A DNA stretch of 64,000 nt from JBQTIU01 sp052387815 (lineage in GTDB: Bacteria; Pseudomonadota; Alphaproteobacteria; CACIAM-22H2): assembly GCA_052387815.1 (NCBI GenBank), contig JBQTIU010000074.1, positions 20,557 through 84,556 on the forward strand, read 5' to 3'. The translations under genes and the position numbers were made by a program. The notes under the pieces are model-generated. The model saw only the letters and a program-made list of their open reading frames with translations, did no database searches and was not told the DNA's origin. Positions 16,360-25,648 of the stretch are shown here, piece after piece (position 1 is the stretch's first letter; each line of letters starts with the position of its first letter).

Positions 16360-16470
16360 GAGTCGGGATGCTCCATAGCGATCGCCGCGCGATCGCGCAA
16401 GACGCGCCACGAATTCGGTATATTCAGGCATGAGCATGGGGGAACGTCCCTCGGAGGTTGAACCGACGCC

Positions 16471-18294
16471 ATGGCTAAAACTCCGGTCCGCGCGCATACC
16501 TGGGTGTGGCGTTTCGATTCGCCGCCCGAGAAGATTTGGCCGGCGCTCGCCGACACCGCCCGCTTCAACGAGGCGGCGGAGCTGCCCAAGTACCGCATCG
16601 ACGAGACGCCGCAACCCGATGGGTCGGTCGTCTATACCGGCCGCGCCAAGTTCGGCCCGTTCGTCATCGCCTGGCGCGAAATGCCGGTCGAATGGGTGAC
16701 GAACCAACGCTTCCGCCATGCCCGGCTGTTCCACAACGGCCCGTTCAAGTCGCTGACCGCGACCCTAACCTTGACCCCGGAGGGCGAGGGCAGCCGCGCC
16801 GACTACCTGCTCGAGGTCGAGCCTGCCAATCGCCTCGGTCGGCTGATCCTCGCCGCCGGATTCTTCCGTAACGCGGGCAAGACCTTCACGCGCCTCGCCG
16901 AGGACGCCAAGGCGTATGCGGCCGGACGAGCCGAGCGGCCGTTCGCCGTCCAGCCCGCGGCGCTGTCCGCCGACGCCAAGACCCGGCTCGAGGCCGGCTT
17001 GCGGCAACTCGAAGACGGGGGCGCGCCCGCCGCGCTCGCCCGCCGGCTCGGCCGGTTCCTGATCGAGGCGCAGGAGGTCGACCTCCTCCATATTCGGCCG
17101 CGCAAGCTGGCGCGCGACTGGGGGAACCCGGAACGCGAGGCGATCAAGCTGTGCCTCAAGGCCGTGAAGGCGGGTCTCTTGTCGATGCACTGGGACCTCC
17201 TGTGTCCCAATTGCCGCGGGCCCAAGGCGGCGGTCGGCGCCCTCGACCAGTTGCCGCGCGGCGCGCATTGCAACACCTGCAACATCGATTACGAACGCGA
17301 TTTCGCGCGCAACGTCGAGCTGACGTTCCGGCCGGTGCCGACTGTCCGGCCGGTGGAAGCGGGCGAGTTCTGCCTGTTCGGGCCGATGACCACGCCGCAC
17401 GTGCTGGTGCAGCAGACGCTGGCGCCCGGCGAGAGCCGCGACCTGCCGGCGGCGCTGCCGTTCGGCGACTACCGACTGCGCGGCCTCCACCCCGGCGGCG
17501 AGACGCTCATCGCCTGGACCGCAGGCGGGTTTCCAGCCCTTCTCGCCACGCCCGCCGGGGTCGAGGCCGGGCCGCCCGCCGCGCCCGACCATGTCCGCCT
17601 CGCCAACCGGCTGGATCGCGAGGCGACGCTGGTGATCGAATCGCGCGCCTGGGTCCGCGACGCGCTGACCGCCCACCGGGCGACCTCGATGCAGGCCTTC
17701 CGCGACCTGTTTTCGACGGACGTGTTGCGTCCCGGCGACGAGGTCGCGATCTCGGAGGTGGCCCTGATGTTCACCGACTTGCGGGGCTCGACCGCGCTCT
17801 ACGGGCGGATCGGCGACGGCCCCGCCTATCGCCTCGTGCGCGAGCATTACGCCTTTCTCGCCGCCTCGGTGCGCGACCACGATGGCGCCATCGTCAAGAC
17901 CATCGGCGATGCGGTCATGGCGGCGTTCGGCGATCCCGCCGACGCGCTCGCGGCGGGGCTCGCCGTCCAGCGCAACGTGTGGCGGTTCAACCGCGACCAT
18001 GGCGCGCCGGCGGGCGAGGGCATCGTCATCAAGCTCGGCCTCCACTGCGGGCCGTGCATCGCGGTGACGCTCAACGATCGGCTCGACTATTTCGGCTCGA
18101 CCGTCAACCTCGCGGCCCGCCTCCAGGGCGAGAGCGCGGGCGCCGACATCGTGATCTCGGCGTCGATGGCCGCCGACCCGGCCGTCGCCCGCCTGCTTCC
18201 CGGCCTCCAGGCGCGGGGCGAACAAGCCGCCGTCAAGGGCTTCGCTTCGCCGGTGGCCTTCCTGCGCATCCCGGCGCAAGGACTGGCCGTCTGA
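16471..18294 (+). CDS. Class III adenylate cyclase with START-like and DUF5939 zinc-ribbon regions
   Basis: Predicted soluble cyclase, 607 residues. Residues 1-150 look like a START/SRPBCC ligand-binding fold (HTWVWRFDSPPEKIWPALAD). A DUF5939-type middle region has a zinc ribbon near residue 247 (CPNC...CNTC), and residues 425-600 form the cyclase. Metal aspartates are in VALMFTDLRGST and KTIGDAVMAAF; the lysine before TIGD and the aspartate in RLDYFGSTVNLAARL fit ATP selectivity. No membrane segment is seen, so cAMP output is probably set by a ligand of the START-like domain or by zinc. CGGAGG precedes the start at rather long spacing. Confidence 0.9.
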   Translation: MAKTPVRAHTWVWRFDSPPEKIWPALADTARFNEAAELPKYRIDETPQPDGSVVYTGRAKFGPFVIAWREMPVEWVTNQRFRHARLFHNGPFKSLTATLTLTPEGEGSRADYLLEVEPANRLGRLILAAGFFRNAGKTFTRLAEDAKAYAAGRAERPFAVQPAALSADAKTRLEAGLRQLEDGGAPAALARRLGRFLIEAQEVDLLHIRPRKLARDWGNPEREAIKLCLKAVKAGLLSMHWDLLCPNCRGPKAAVGALDQLPRGAHCNTCNIDYERDFARNVELTFRPVPTVRPVEAGEFCLFGPMTTPHVLVQQTLAPGESRDLPAALPFGDYRLRGLHPGGETLIAWTAGGFPALLATPAGVEAGPPAAPDHVRLANRLDREATLVIESRAWVRDALTAHRATSMQAFRDLFSTDVLRPGDEVAISEVALMFTDLRGSTALYGRIGDGPAYRLVREHYAFLAASVRDHDGAIVKTIGDAVMAAFGDPADALAAGLAVQRNVWRFNRDHGAPAGEGIVIKLGLHCGPCIAVTLNDRLDYFGSTVNLAARLQGESAGADIVISASMAADPAVARLLPGLQARGEQAAVKGFASPVAFLRIPAQGLAV

Positions 18295-18367
18295 ACGGCG
18301 GTCGCTGGCGCCCCGGCGCAAGGCGAGGCGGGCGCCCGCTCAACCAACCCAGGACGTGGGGGAGGGC

Positions 18368-19123
18368 ATGTCGAGCATCGCGGAACTCAAGGACAAGCTG
18401 ATCTGCGCCGGCCAGATCCTGACCCAGGAAGAACAGGGGGATCTGATCTGGGGCCACATCACCGCGCGGGTCCCGCGGCGGCCCCACCTCCTGTTGATGA
18501 AGCCGGCCACGATCGGGCTGGAGGAAATGACGCCGGAGAACATCATCACCGTCAACCTCGACGGCGCGAAGGTGGCCGGTCGCCTGCCCCGCCACCTCGA
18601 GGTGTTCATTCACACCGAGGTGATGCGCTCGCGCCCCGAGATCAACGCGGTCGTGCATACCCATCCGCCCCATGCCGTCGCTTTCTCCTCGCTCGGCCGC
18701 CCGCTGCTACCGATCGGCCACGAGGGGTCGATTTTCAGCGACGGGCTGCCGGTGTTCTCGCAAACCACGGACCTCATCGTGGACGCGGAGCGCGGCGCGG
18801 CGGTGGCCCGCGCGCTGGGCCGGCACAATGCCATGATCCTCCGCAACCACGGCATCGTCACGGCGGGCGGTTCGGTGGAAGAAGCCCTCCTGATCGCGCT
18901 CGCGCTCGAAAAGGCCTGCAAGGTCCAGTTGATGGCGGAGGCGTGCGGCGGCGCCCGGCTGGTCACGCCGCCCGCCGAGGCGAAGATCAAGCGCGGCCGG
19001 ATCTGCCGGGCCGAACTCTACCGCGACGTTTTCGATTATCTCGGGCGTCGCGTCGCCGGCGCGGGCGGAGGGCGCGGGAAATCGCGCCGCGACCGGGGAG
19101 GGTCCAATGCTTCTCATCGATAA
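18368..19123 (+). CDS. Class II aldolase/adducin family protein
   Basis: Zinc-dependent aldolase-like protein of 251 residues, related to fuculose-phosphate aldolase and ribulose-5-phosphate epimerase. Metal ligands are visible in VVHTHPPHA and in LRNHGIVTAGG. The ATG at 18368 is favoured over the GTG at 18356 because a GGGGGAGG stretch lies directly upstream. Its 3' end overlaps the start of the broken ornithine-cyclodeaminase gene by 17 bp, so the two were one operon. With the convergent TctABC genes this looks like uptake and breakdown of a hydroxy or keto acid; substrate unknown. Confidence 0.85.
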   Translation: MSSIAELKDKLICAGQILTQEEQGDLIWGHITARVPRRPHLLLMKPATIGLEEMTPENIITVNLDGAKVAGRLPRHLEVFIHTEVMRSRPEINAVVHTHPPHAVAFSSLGRPLLPIGHEGSIFSDGLPVFSQTTDLIVDAERGAAVARALGRHNAMILRNHGIVTAGGSVEEALLIALALEKACKVQLMAEACGGARLVTPPAEAKIKRGRICRAELYRDVFDYLGRRVAGAGGGRGKSRRDRGGSNASHR

Positions 19124-20220
19124 CCAGGTCGTAGCTCGGGTCCTTGCCATGCCCGATTGCATCCGGGTCCACGAGGAGGCGTTCGCCGATCTCTTGACCG
19201 GGGGCTCCGTGCATCGGCCGCGCATCGATGTCTACGCGCTCGTCGCGCGCGCGCCGACGGCTATTACCGGTGGGGATCGATGGAAGAAGCCGTCGCCAGG
19301 CCCGGCTCGTATTTCGCCATCCGCATGAAGTCGGACATCCTCACCTGGCCGCGAAACGAAGCGGGCGGCTGGACCGAGGAGAAATACTATTGCATCCGCC
19401 CGGGCACCGATTGCGGCCTCATCTTCCTGTTCCGCACCGCACCCGGCGCCCCCTGGGCGCTCATCCATGATGAGCTCCTCCAGCACATGCGGGTCGGCGC
19501 CGGCGCCGGGCTCGGCGCCAAGCACCTGTGGCGCGCCGACTCGCGCACCGTCGGCCTGTTGGGCTCGGGCGGCATGGCGCGCATGTACGTGCGCTTTCGT
19601 CGCGGTGCGCAAGGTCGAGCGGGCGAGGGTCTACAGCCCGACCAAGGCCCATCGCGAGCAGTTCGCCGCCGAGATGTCGGCCGCGCTCGAGGTCCTGGCG
19701 GTCGACGCGCCCGCGGCGGCGCTGGTCGGGGCCGGCATCGTCGCCTCCTGCACCGACAGCAGGGAGCCGACCATCGATCCCGCCTGGCGGGCGCCCGGGA
19801 TGCACGTGACCGATCTGGGTCCGGCCGAGATCGGCGAGGCCTGCTACCGGCGCTTCGATGCGATCGTCCGCCACGGCGAGGCCGGCGCAAAGGCGCCGGC
19901 CGAAACCGAGCGGCTGCGCGCCGAGGTCGGCCACAGCCCGCTCGCCTATATCGCCGGCAGCGCGGAGGAATTGCGCCGCCTGCCGCCCACGGACCCGCGC
20001 CGGCGCGGGCGCAGGCGGCAAGGATCCGAGCTTCGCCGACCTCGCCTCCGGCAAGTACGCCGGGCGCACCGGCGCGAGCCAGATCACCTTCGATCGCAAC
20101 ATCGGCAACCAGGGGCTGCAATTCGCCACGGTCGGCGGCTTGGTGTATCGACAGGCCAAGGCCAAGGGCCTCGGCCGCGAGCTGCCCGACGAGTGGTTTC
20201 TCCAGGACATCCGCGACTGA
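19107..20220 (+). pseudogene. Ornithine cyclodeaminase/mu-crystallin homologue broken by three indels
   Basis: A full-length homologue can be read only by changing frame three times. The start at 19107 is good (GGGGAGGG before ATG). The first break is at 19245-19256, where a GC-dinucleotide run looks one unit too long. The second is near 19597-19605, where a GC unit appears to be missing, restoring the first frame. The third is in the GC-rich run near 19998-20025, before the C-terminal segment with YAGRTGASQITF. The Rossmann motif VGLLGSGGMARM is present. All breaks lie in GC-rich tracts, so sequencing or assembly error is as likely as true decay. If intact it would be a second copy of the family at 5303-6310. 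Confidence 0.8.
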
Positions 20221-20231
20221 GCGGGTGAGGG

Positions 20232-20669
20232 TCAGTCGAACCACAGCGGCTTCAACGGCATCACGATGCGCAAGGCCATTATGAACACGCCGTAGATGGC
20301 GGCCAGGCAGGCGGCGGACAGCGCCAGCGACAGGCGCCAGCCGTAGCCGTGGAGCTTGAGGTAAAGGAAAACGTAGGCCGGCGGCCCGAACACGAATCCG
20401 AGGGCGTAGACCGCCGGCAAGATCGCGAACACCCAAACCGTGCTGGCGAGAGGGATGGCCGCGACCGGTTCGGGCGCCGGTTCGCGCGGTCCGTCACCGA
20501 ACCCCGCCCGCGCCACGCGCCAGACGCACAGCAGGCAGACGAACGCCCCGACCGCGAACGGGAATCCGAGCACGGACCACGGATAGCCGTAGTGCAAGAC
20601 GCCGAGGCCGAGGAACGCGCCGACCAGCAGGAAGAGGGCGGCGGGAAACAGGATTTCGGCCGCGCGCAT
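20232..20669 (-). CDS. Tripartite tricarboxylate transporter small membrane subunit (TctB family)
   Basis: Small 4TM inner-membrane subunit of a TTT transporter, 145 residues, with hydrophobic segments near 7-25, 35-53, 80-97 and 112-135. It follows tctA by 3 bp in a tctC-tctA-tctB minus-strand operon and converges with the broken ornithine-cyclodeaminase homologue. Confidence 0.85.
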   Translation of the reverse strand: MRAAEILFPAALFLLVGAFLGLGVLHYGYPWSVLGFPFAVGAFVCLLCVWRVARAGFGDGPREPAPEPVAAIPLASTVWVFAILPAVYALGFVFGPPAYVFLYLKLHGYGWRLSLALSAACLAAIYGVFIMALRIVMPLKPLWFD

Positions 20670-20672
20670 GAC

Positions 20673-22151
20673 TCAGGTCCGGGCCAACAACCGTTTCGCA
20701 TACGGCCAGGCGATGGCGAGCGCCAGCAGGGCGACGATGGCGAGCGACAGCGGCCGGGTGAGGAACCAGGCCCCGTAGGCGCTCGACGAGATGTGGAAAT
20801 ACCGTTCGACGAGCTCGCCGAGCACGAATCCCAGAAGGAGCGCCGGCCGGCTGTAGTCGAGGCGCGTCATCGCCACGCCCAGCGCGCCGAACACGAACAC
20901 GAAAACGACGTCGATGAAATTGCCGTCGACCGAGTAGGCGCCGATCACGACCAGCACGAGCAAGAGCGGCGCCAGGATGCGGCCCGGCACGAGGGTGAGC
21001 CGGGCGAGCGGGTTGGTGAGCACCAACATCGCTGCCGCCGCGGCGACGTTGGCGATCGCCAGCACGAGCGCGAGGGCAAAGGCGATGTCCATGTGCTTGA
21101 CGAGGAACTCCGGTCCGGGCTGGAGTCCGAGGATGAGGAAGGCGCCGAGCAGGATCGCCATCGACGCGCTGCCGGGAATGCCGAGCGCGAGGGTGGGAAC
21201 CAAGGCGCCCCCCTCCTTCGCGTTGTTGCTGGACTCGGGCGCGATCACCCCTTCGATCGCCCCTTTGCCGAAGCGGCCGGGCTCGGCCGCCGTCTGCTTG
21301 GCGGCGGCATAGGCGACGAAGGGCGCCACCGCGCCGCCGACGCCGGGCATGATGCCGATGACGGTGCCGATCGCCGCCGAGCGAAGGAGCACGCCCCCAT
21401 GCCGCAAGGCGGAGATCGCGCCGTCGAGGCTGTCGCGAAGGGGCACTCGGGCGCTCGTCGTCGTGGCGGCGATGGCGGCGCCGGTCGCGGTCAACGACAG
21501 GATTTCGGGAATGGCGAACAAGCCGAGCGCGATGGGAATCAGCCGGAACCCGTCCAGCATGTAGTCGATGCCCATCCAGAACCGCGGAATGCCCTGCACC
21601 GGATCGTAGCCGAACAGCGACAGGAAGATGCCCAAGGCGCCGGCGATCAGCCCCTTGACCATCGATGCCGAGGCCAGCACGCCGATGAACACGACGCCCG
21701 CCAGGGCGAGGAAGAAGCTCTCCGGCGAGCCGAAGGCGAGGACGATCGGCTGCAGGACCGGCAGCAGCGCGGCGAGCACCAGGCAGCCGAACAGGCCGCC
21801 CGCCGCCGAGGCCATGAGCGCGGCGCCGACCCCATACCCGGCCCTGCCTTGCTGGGCCAAGGGATAACCGTCGATGACGGTGGCGGCGTTGGTGAGCTCG
21901 CCGGGGACGCCGAGCAAGATGGCGGTGACCGAACCGCCCTGCGAGACCGCGGCGTAACCGGCCAGCAGGAACGTCAGGCCGACCAGCGGGTCCATGCCGT
22001 AGGTGAAGGGGATGAGGAAGGCGAGCGCGGTAAGCCCGCTCAGGCCCGGCAACAGCCCGACGACGAGGCCGATCGGCAAGGCGATGGCCATGGCCAGCAG
22101 CACCGGCGGGTCCAGCAGGCGGCCGGCCCCGACCACGATCGCCTCGAGCAT
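20673..22151 (-). CDS. Tripartite tricarboxylate transporter large permease (TctA family)
   Basis: Large 10-12 TM permease, 492 residues, of a TctABC secondary transporter that imports a carboxylate using the ion gradient. The family signature GLLPGLSGLTALAFLIPFTYGMDP lies near residue 32, and GIMPGVGGAVAPF and PESSNNAKEGGALVPTL follow in the second half. Gene order downstream of tctC is canonical, with 43 bp between them. Confidence 0.92.
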   Translation of the reverse strand: MLEAIVVGAGRLLDPPVLLAMAIALPIGLVVGLLPGLSGLTALAFLIPFTYGMDPLVGLTFLLAGYAAVSQGGSVTAILLGVPGELTNAATVIDGYPLAQQGRAGYGVGAALMASAAGGLFGCLVLAALLPVLQPIVLAFGSPESFFLALAGVVFIGVLASASMVKGLIAGALGIFLSLFGYDPVQGIPRFWMGIDYMLDGFRLIPIALGLFAIPEILSLTATGAAIAATTTSARVPLRDSLDGAISALRHGGVLLRSAAIGTVIGIMPGVGGAVAPFVAYAAAKQTAAEPGRFGKGAIEGVIAPESSNNAKEGGALVPTLALGIPGSASMAILLGAFLILGLQPGPEFLVKHMDIAFALALVLAIANVAAAAAMLVLTNPLARLTLVPGRILAPLLLVLVVIGAYSVDGNFIDVVFVFVFGALGVAMTRLDYSRPALLLGFVLGELVERYFHISSSAYGAWFLTRPLSLAIVALLALAIAWPYAKRLLART

Positions 22152-22194
22152 CGCCTTGTTCTCGATCCGGGGCCGACTCGACTTGGCGGCCGCC

Positions 22195-23238
22195 TCACGA
22201 GTGCTTCTTCAAGAGCACCTCGTTCACTTCCCTAAGCTGGTCGGGGCCGAGCGCTTGCAGGAGCTCGCGCACCATCGCCTCGATCGTTTCCGGCGGCTCG
22301 TAGCGGATCGGGCGCTGGGTGCGTCCGCCCTCGCCAACCACGCCCGGATCGTTGAGGATGGTCCGCCACACCCCCCGCAGATAATCGAGGCGCTCCTTCG
22401 CCAAGTTCGGCGGGGCCACCAGCACGCGCCCGACATGGGTGGTCCGCAGCCGGAAATCGATCCACCAGGCGCGCTCGTCCGCCAAGGCGATTTGCTCGAA
22501 CACCGTGGTGAGTTGCGGGAACAGCTCCGAGCGCTGCCGGTCGATGGTCGCGATCGCCGTCATCAGCCCGCCCTGGAGGTAATCGGCCGCCGAGCCTTCC
22601 GAGATGATGAGGGCGTCAGCTTCCCCGCTCATCGCGGCGAGGGCCGCCTCGCGGCTGCCCTTGTAGCCGGTGATGATCTGACAGCCCATCTGCAAGGCCT
22701 CGCAAGTGGTCGCCACGACGTCGCCGATGCTGTCGATGCGGCTGGTGGCCGAGAACTTGAGCTTTTGGCCGGAGGCGAGAACGTCCTTGAGGCTGCGGAA
22801 CGGCAAGCCCGACCTCAAGATGAAGATCCTGGGCTCGCTGGTCACGCGCCCAAGGATGCCGACGTTCAGGAGATCGTAGCCCACCGCCGGCTGCTTGGTG
22901 AGCTGGCTGATGACCGCCGCCTCGCCGTTGAGCAGCATCATGGTGAGGCCGTCGGGCTTGGCGCGCACTACCTGGTTGAGGGCGGTGAGGTTGCCGCCGC
23001 CCGGCCGGTTCTCGACCACCACCGTCGAGCCGGTCATCTTCTCGAAATGGGGCCCGAACATCCGCGCGTAAAGGTCGTACCCGCCGCCGGCCGCGAAGCC
23101 GACCACCAGCTTGACGACTTCGCCCTTGAGGAAAGCGCCCGGGTCGCTCGCTTGCGCGAGCGCCGGCGAGATGGCGAGCGCCCAGACGACGGCCGCCAGC
23201 CCGACCGGCCGCAAAACACCCCCCCTTGTGCCGTCCAT
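22195..23238 (-). CDS. Tripartite tricarboxylate transporter binding protein (TctC/Bug family)
   Basis: Periplasmic binding protein, 347 residues, first gene of the operon. A signal peptide is visible (hydrophobic 10-28, cleavage near ALAQA). Bug-family marks include VVGFAAGGGYDLYAR and VVENRPGGGNLTAL. Bug proteins bind citrate, glutamate, aromatic acids or nicotinate among others; the ligand here is unknown. The family's usual substrate-binding aspartate region is present, but the loop GFAAGGGYD is more glycine-rich than the usual FPPGGxxD. Confidence 0.88.
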   Translation of the reverse strand: MDGTRGGVLRPVGLAAVVWALAISPALAQASDPGAFLKGEVVKLVVGFAAGGGYDLYARMFGPHFEKMTGSTVVVENRPGGGNLTALNQVVRAKPDGLTMMLLNGEAAVISQLTKQPAVGYDLLNVGILGRVTSEPRIFILRSGLPFRSLKDVLASGQKLKFSATSRIDSIGDVVATTCEALQMGCQIITGYKGSREAALAAMSGEADALIISEGSAADYLQGGLMTAIATIDRQRSELFPQLTTVFEQIALADERAWWIDFRLRTTHVGRVLVAPPNLAKERLDYLRGVWRTILNDPGVVGEGGRTQRPIRYEPPETIEAMVRELLQALGPDQLREVNEVLLKKHS

Positions 23239-23308
23239 TTGATCCTCCCCGGCGCGGGTGCGCCGCTTTTGTCGAGGGGGCGATTTTACACCATTGACGT
23301 CCCCGGTC

Positions 23309-23392
23309 GTAGGGGCGGGTTTATAACCCGCCCCTCGGGCGGGTCGTGAGACCGGCGAGGCGCGAGGCGCTGCCTCGCGGCCTCGCCCCTAC
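23309..23392. repeat. Modular hairpin repeat (GTAGGGGC...GCCCCTAC family)
   Basis: Opens GTAGGGGC with a GGGCGGGTTTATAACCCGCC stem, then a GCGAGGC/GCCTCGC module, and closes GCCCCTAC. The 14 bp before it (from 23295, TGACGTCCCCGGTC) also precede the copy at 37189, so the conserved unit is longer than the hairpin. Lies between divergent tctC and the methylmalonyl-CoA mutase gene. Confidence 0.85.
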
Positions 23393-23475
23393 AAGGGCAA
23401 TAGGGCGAGCGCCTGGCCTGGCGCGGCGTGCTGCTGTAGATTAAAGTAAACCCGACGAAAAGGAGCGCAACGGGC

Positions 23476-25626
23476 ATGGCCGAGTTCGCAAAACCGACGC
23501 TCGCCGAGTGGGCGGCCCTGGCCCGCAAGGAGTTGCAGGGGGCGGCGCCCTCGAGCCTCGACTGGCACACCCCCGAGGGCATCGAGGTCAAGCCGCTCTA
23601 TACGGCGGCCGATCTCGAGGGCCTCGAGGACGTGGCGTCCCTGCCCGGCTTCCCGCCTTATCTGCGCGGGCCGCGGGCGAGCATGTACGCCAATCGGCCG
23701 TGGACGATCCGCCAATACGCCGGCTTCTCCACCGCCGAGGACTCCAACGCTTTTTACAAGCAGTGCCTCGCCGACGGCCAGATGGGCCTGTCGGTCGCCT
23801 TCGACCTCGCCACCCATCGCGGCTACGATTCCGACCATCCGCGCGTGGCCGGCGACGTCGGCATGGCGGGGGTCGCGGTCGACTCGGTCGAGGACATGAA
23901 AATCCTGTTCGACGGCATCCCGCTCGACCGCATGAGCGTATCGATGACCATGAACGGCGCCGTCCTGCCGGTGCTCGCCGGATTCATCGTCGCCGGCGAG
24001 GAGCAGGGGGTCGGGCAGGAGCAGCTCTCGGGGACCATCCAGAACGACATCCTCAAGGAGTTCATGGTCCGCAACACCTATATCTACCCCCCGGGTCCGA
24101 GCATGCGGGTGGTCGCCGACATCATCGCCTATACGGCGGCGCGCATGCCGAAATTCCATTCGATCTCGATCTCGGGCTACCACATGCAGGAGGCGGGGGC
24201 GACCTCGGTCCAGGAGCTCGGCTTCACGCTCGCCGACGGCCTCGAATACGTGCGCGCCGCGCTCGGCAAGGGCCTGTCGATCGACGCCTTCGCGCCGCGC
24301 CTGTCGTTCTTCTTTTGCATCGGCATGAACTTCTTCATGGAGATCGCCAAGCTGCGCGCGGCGCGGCTGGTGTGGGCGAAGCTGGTGCGGCGCTTCGATC
24401 CGAAGAACCCGGCGAGCCTCGCGCTCCGCACCCACTGCCAGACCTCGGGCGTCAGCTTGACCGAGCAGGACCCTTACAACAACATCGTCCGCACCACCAT
24501 CGAAGCGCTCGCGGCGGTGCTCGGCGGCACGCAGTCGCTGCACACCAATTCCTTCGACGAGGCGCTGGCGCTGCCCACCCCGATGTCGGCCCGCATCGCC
24601 CGCAACACTCAGCTCGTGCTGGCGGAAGAAACCGGGATCCCGCGCGTCGTCGATCCCCTGGGCGGCAGCTATTATGTCGAGAGCCTGACCCGCAGCCTGG
24701 CGCGCGAATCGTTGCAGCTGATCGACGAGGTCGAGGCGCTGGGCGGCATGACCAAGGCGCTCGAATCGGGCCTGCCGAAGCTGCGCATCGAGGCGGCCGC
24801 CGCGCGCCGCCAGGCCCGCCTCGACCGCGGCGAGGATGTCATCGTCGGGGTCAACAAGTACCGCGCCGAGGGCGATCGGAAGGTCGACATCCGCGACATC
24901 GACAACCCCGCCGTGCGTCAGCGCCAGATCGAGCGCCTCGAGGCCGTGCGCCGGGCCCGCGATCCGGCCGCGGTCGGCGCGGCGCTCGAGGGCCTGTCGC
25001 GCGCCGCCGCGGCGGGCGAGGGCAACCTCTTGGAGCTGGCGATCGTCGCCGCGCGGGCGCGCGCCACGGTGGGCGAGATTTCGGATGCGCTCGAAAAGGT
25101 GTTCACCCGCCACCGCGCGGTCATCCGCAGCGTCTCGGGCGTCTACGGCTCGGCCTACGAGGGCGACGCCGGCTTCGCCCGCATCCAGCGCGAGGTCGCG
25201 GCGTTCGCCGCCGAGGAAGGCCGCCGGCCGCGCCTGCTGGTGGTCAAGCTCGGCCAGGACGGTCACGACCGCGGCGCCAAGGTGATCGCCACCGCCTTCG
25301 CCGATATCGGCTTCGACGTCGATGTCGGACCCCTGTTCCAGACGCCGGAAGAGGCCGCGCGCCAGGCGGTCGAGAACGACGTTCATGTGATCGGCGTGTC
25401 CTCGCAGGCGGCCGGCCACAAGACGCTGGTGCCCGCGCTCCTCGCCGCGCTCGAGGCGATGGGGGCGGGCGAAATCCTGGTCGTGTGCGGCGGCGTCATC
25501 CCGCCGCAGGATTACGAGGCGTTGCTGGCCCAGGGCGTCGCCGCGATCTACGGGCCGGGGACCAACATTCCCCACGCCGCGGGCGAGATCCTGGGCCTCA
25601 TCCGACGGCGGCGAAAAGCCGCCTGA
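23476..25626 (+). CDS. scpA: Methylmalonyl-CoA mutase, single-chain type
   Basis: Adenosylcobalamin enzyme that interconverts methylmalonyl-CoA and succinyl-CoA, used in propionate and branched-chain catabolism. The 716-residue chain is full length: N-terminal catalytic barrel (about 30-560) with the family motifs RQYAGFSTAEDSN and YNNIVRTTIEALAAVLGG, then a C-terminal B12 domain with the lower-ligand motif DGHDRG at 595-600. It is the large, catalytic type; no separate small subunit is next to it, so a homodimer is expected. AAAGGAG precedes the ATG. The following coiled-coil gene begins 22 bp downstream and may be co-transcribed. Confidence 0.95.
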   Translation: MAEFAKPTLAEWAALARKELQGAAPSSLDWHTPEGIEVKPLYTAADLEGLEDVASLPGFPPYLRGPRASMYANRPWTIRQYAGFSTAEDSNAFYKQCLADGQMGLSVAFDLATHRGYDSDHPRVAGDVGMAGVAVDSVEDMKILFDGIPLDRMSVSMTMNGAVLPVLAGFIVAGEEQGVGQEQLSGTIQNDILKEFMVRNTYIYPPGPSMRVVADIIAYTAARMPKFHSISISGYHMQEAGATSVQELGFTLADGLEYVRAALGKGLSIDAFAPRLSFFFCIGMNFFMEIAKLRAARLVWAKLVRRFDPKNPASLALRTHCQTSGVSLTEQDPYNNIVRTTIEALAAVLGGTQSLHTNSFDEALALPTPMSARIARNTQLVLAEETGIPRVVDPLGGSYYVESLTRSLARESLQLIDEVEALGGMTKALESGLPKLRIEAAAARRQARLDRGEDVIVGVNKYRAEGDRKVDIRDIDNPAVRQRQIERLEAVRRARDPAAVGAALEGLSRAAAAGEGNLLELAIVAARARATVGEISDALEKVFTRHRAVIRSVSGVYGSAYEGDAGFARIQREVAAFAAEEGRRPRLLVVKLGQDGHDRGAKVIATAFADIGFDVDVGPLFQTPEEAARQAVENDVHVIGVSSQAAGHKTLVPALLAALEAMGAGEILVVCGGVIPPQDYEALLAQGVAAIYGPGTNIPHAAGEILGLIRRRRKAA

Positions 25627-25648
25627 GAGCTTGCAGAAGGGGGCGCAG

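Noticed and set aside
19107..20220. Programmed frameshifting in the ornithine-cyclodeaminase homologue
   Set aside because: Three shifts in different GC-rich tracts, without slippery heptamers or downstream pseudoknots, do not fit programmed frameshifting.
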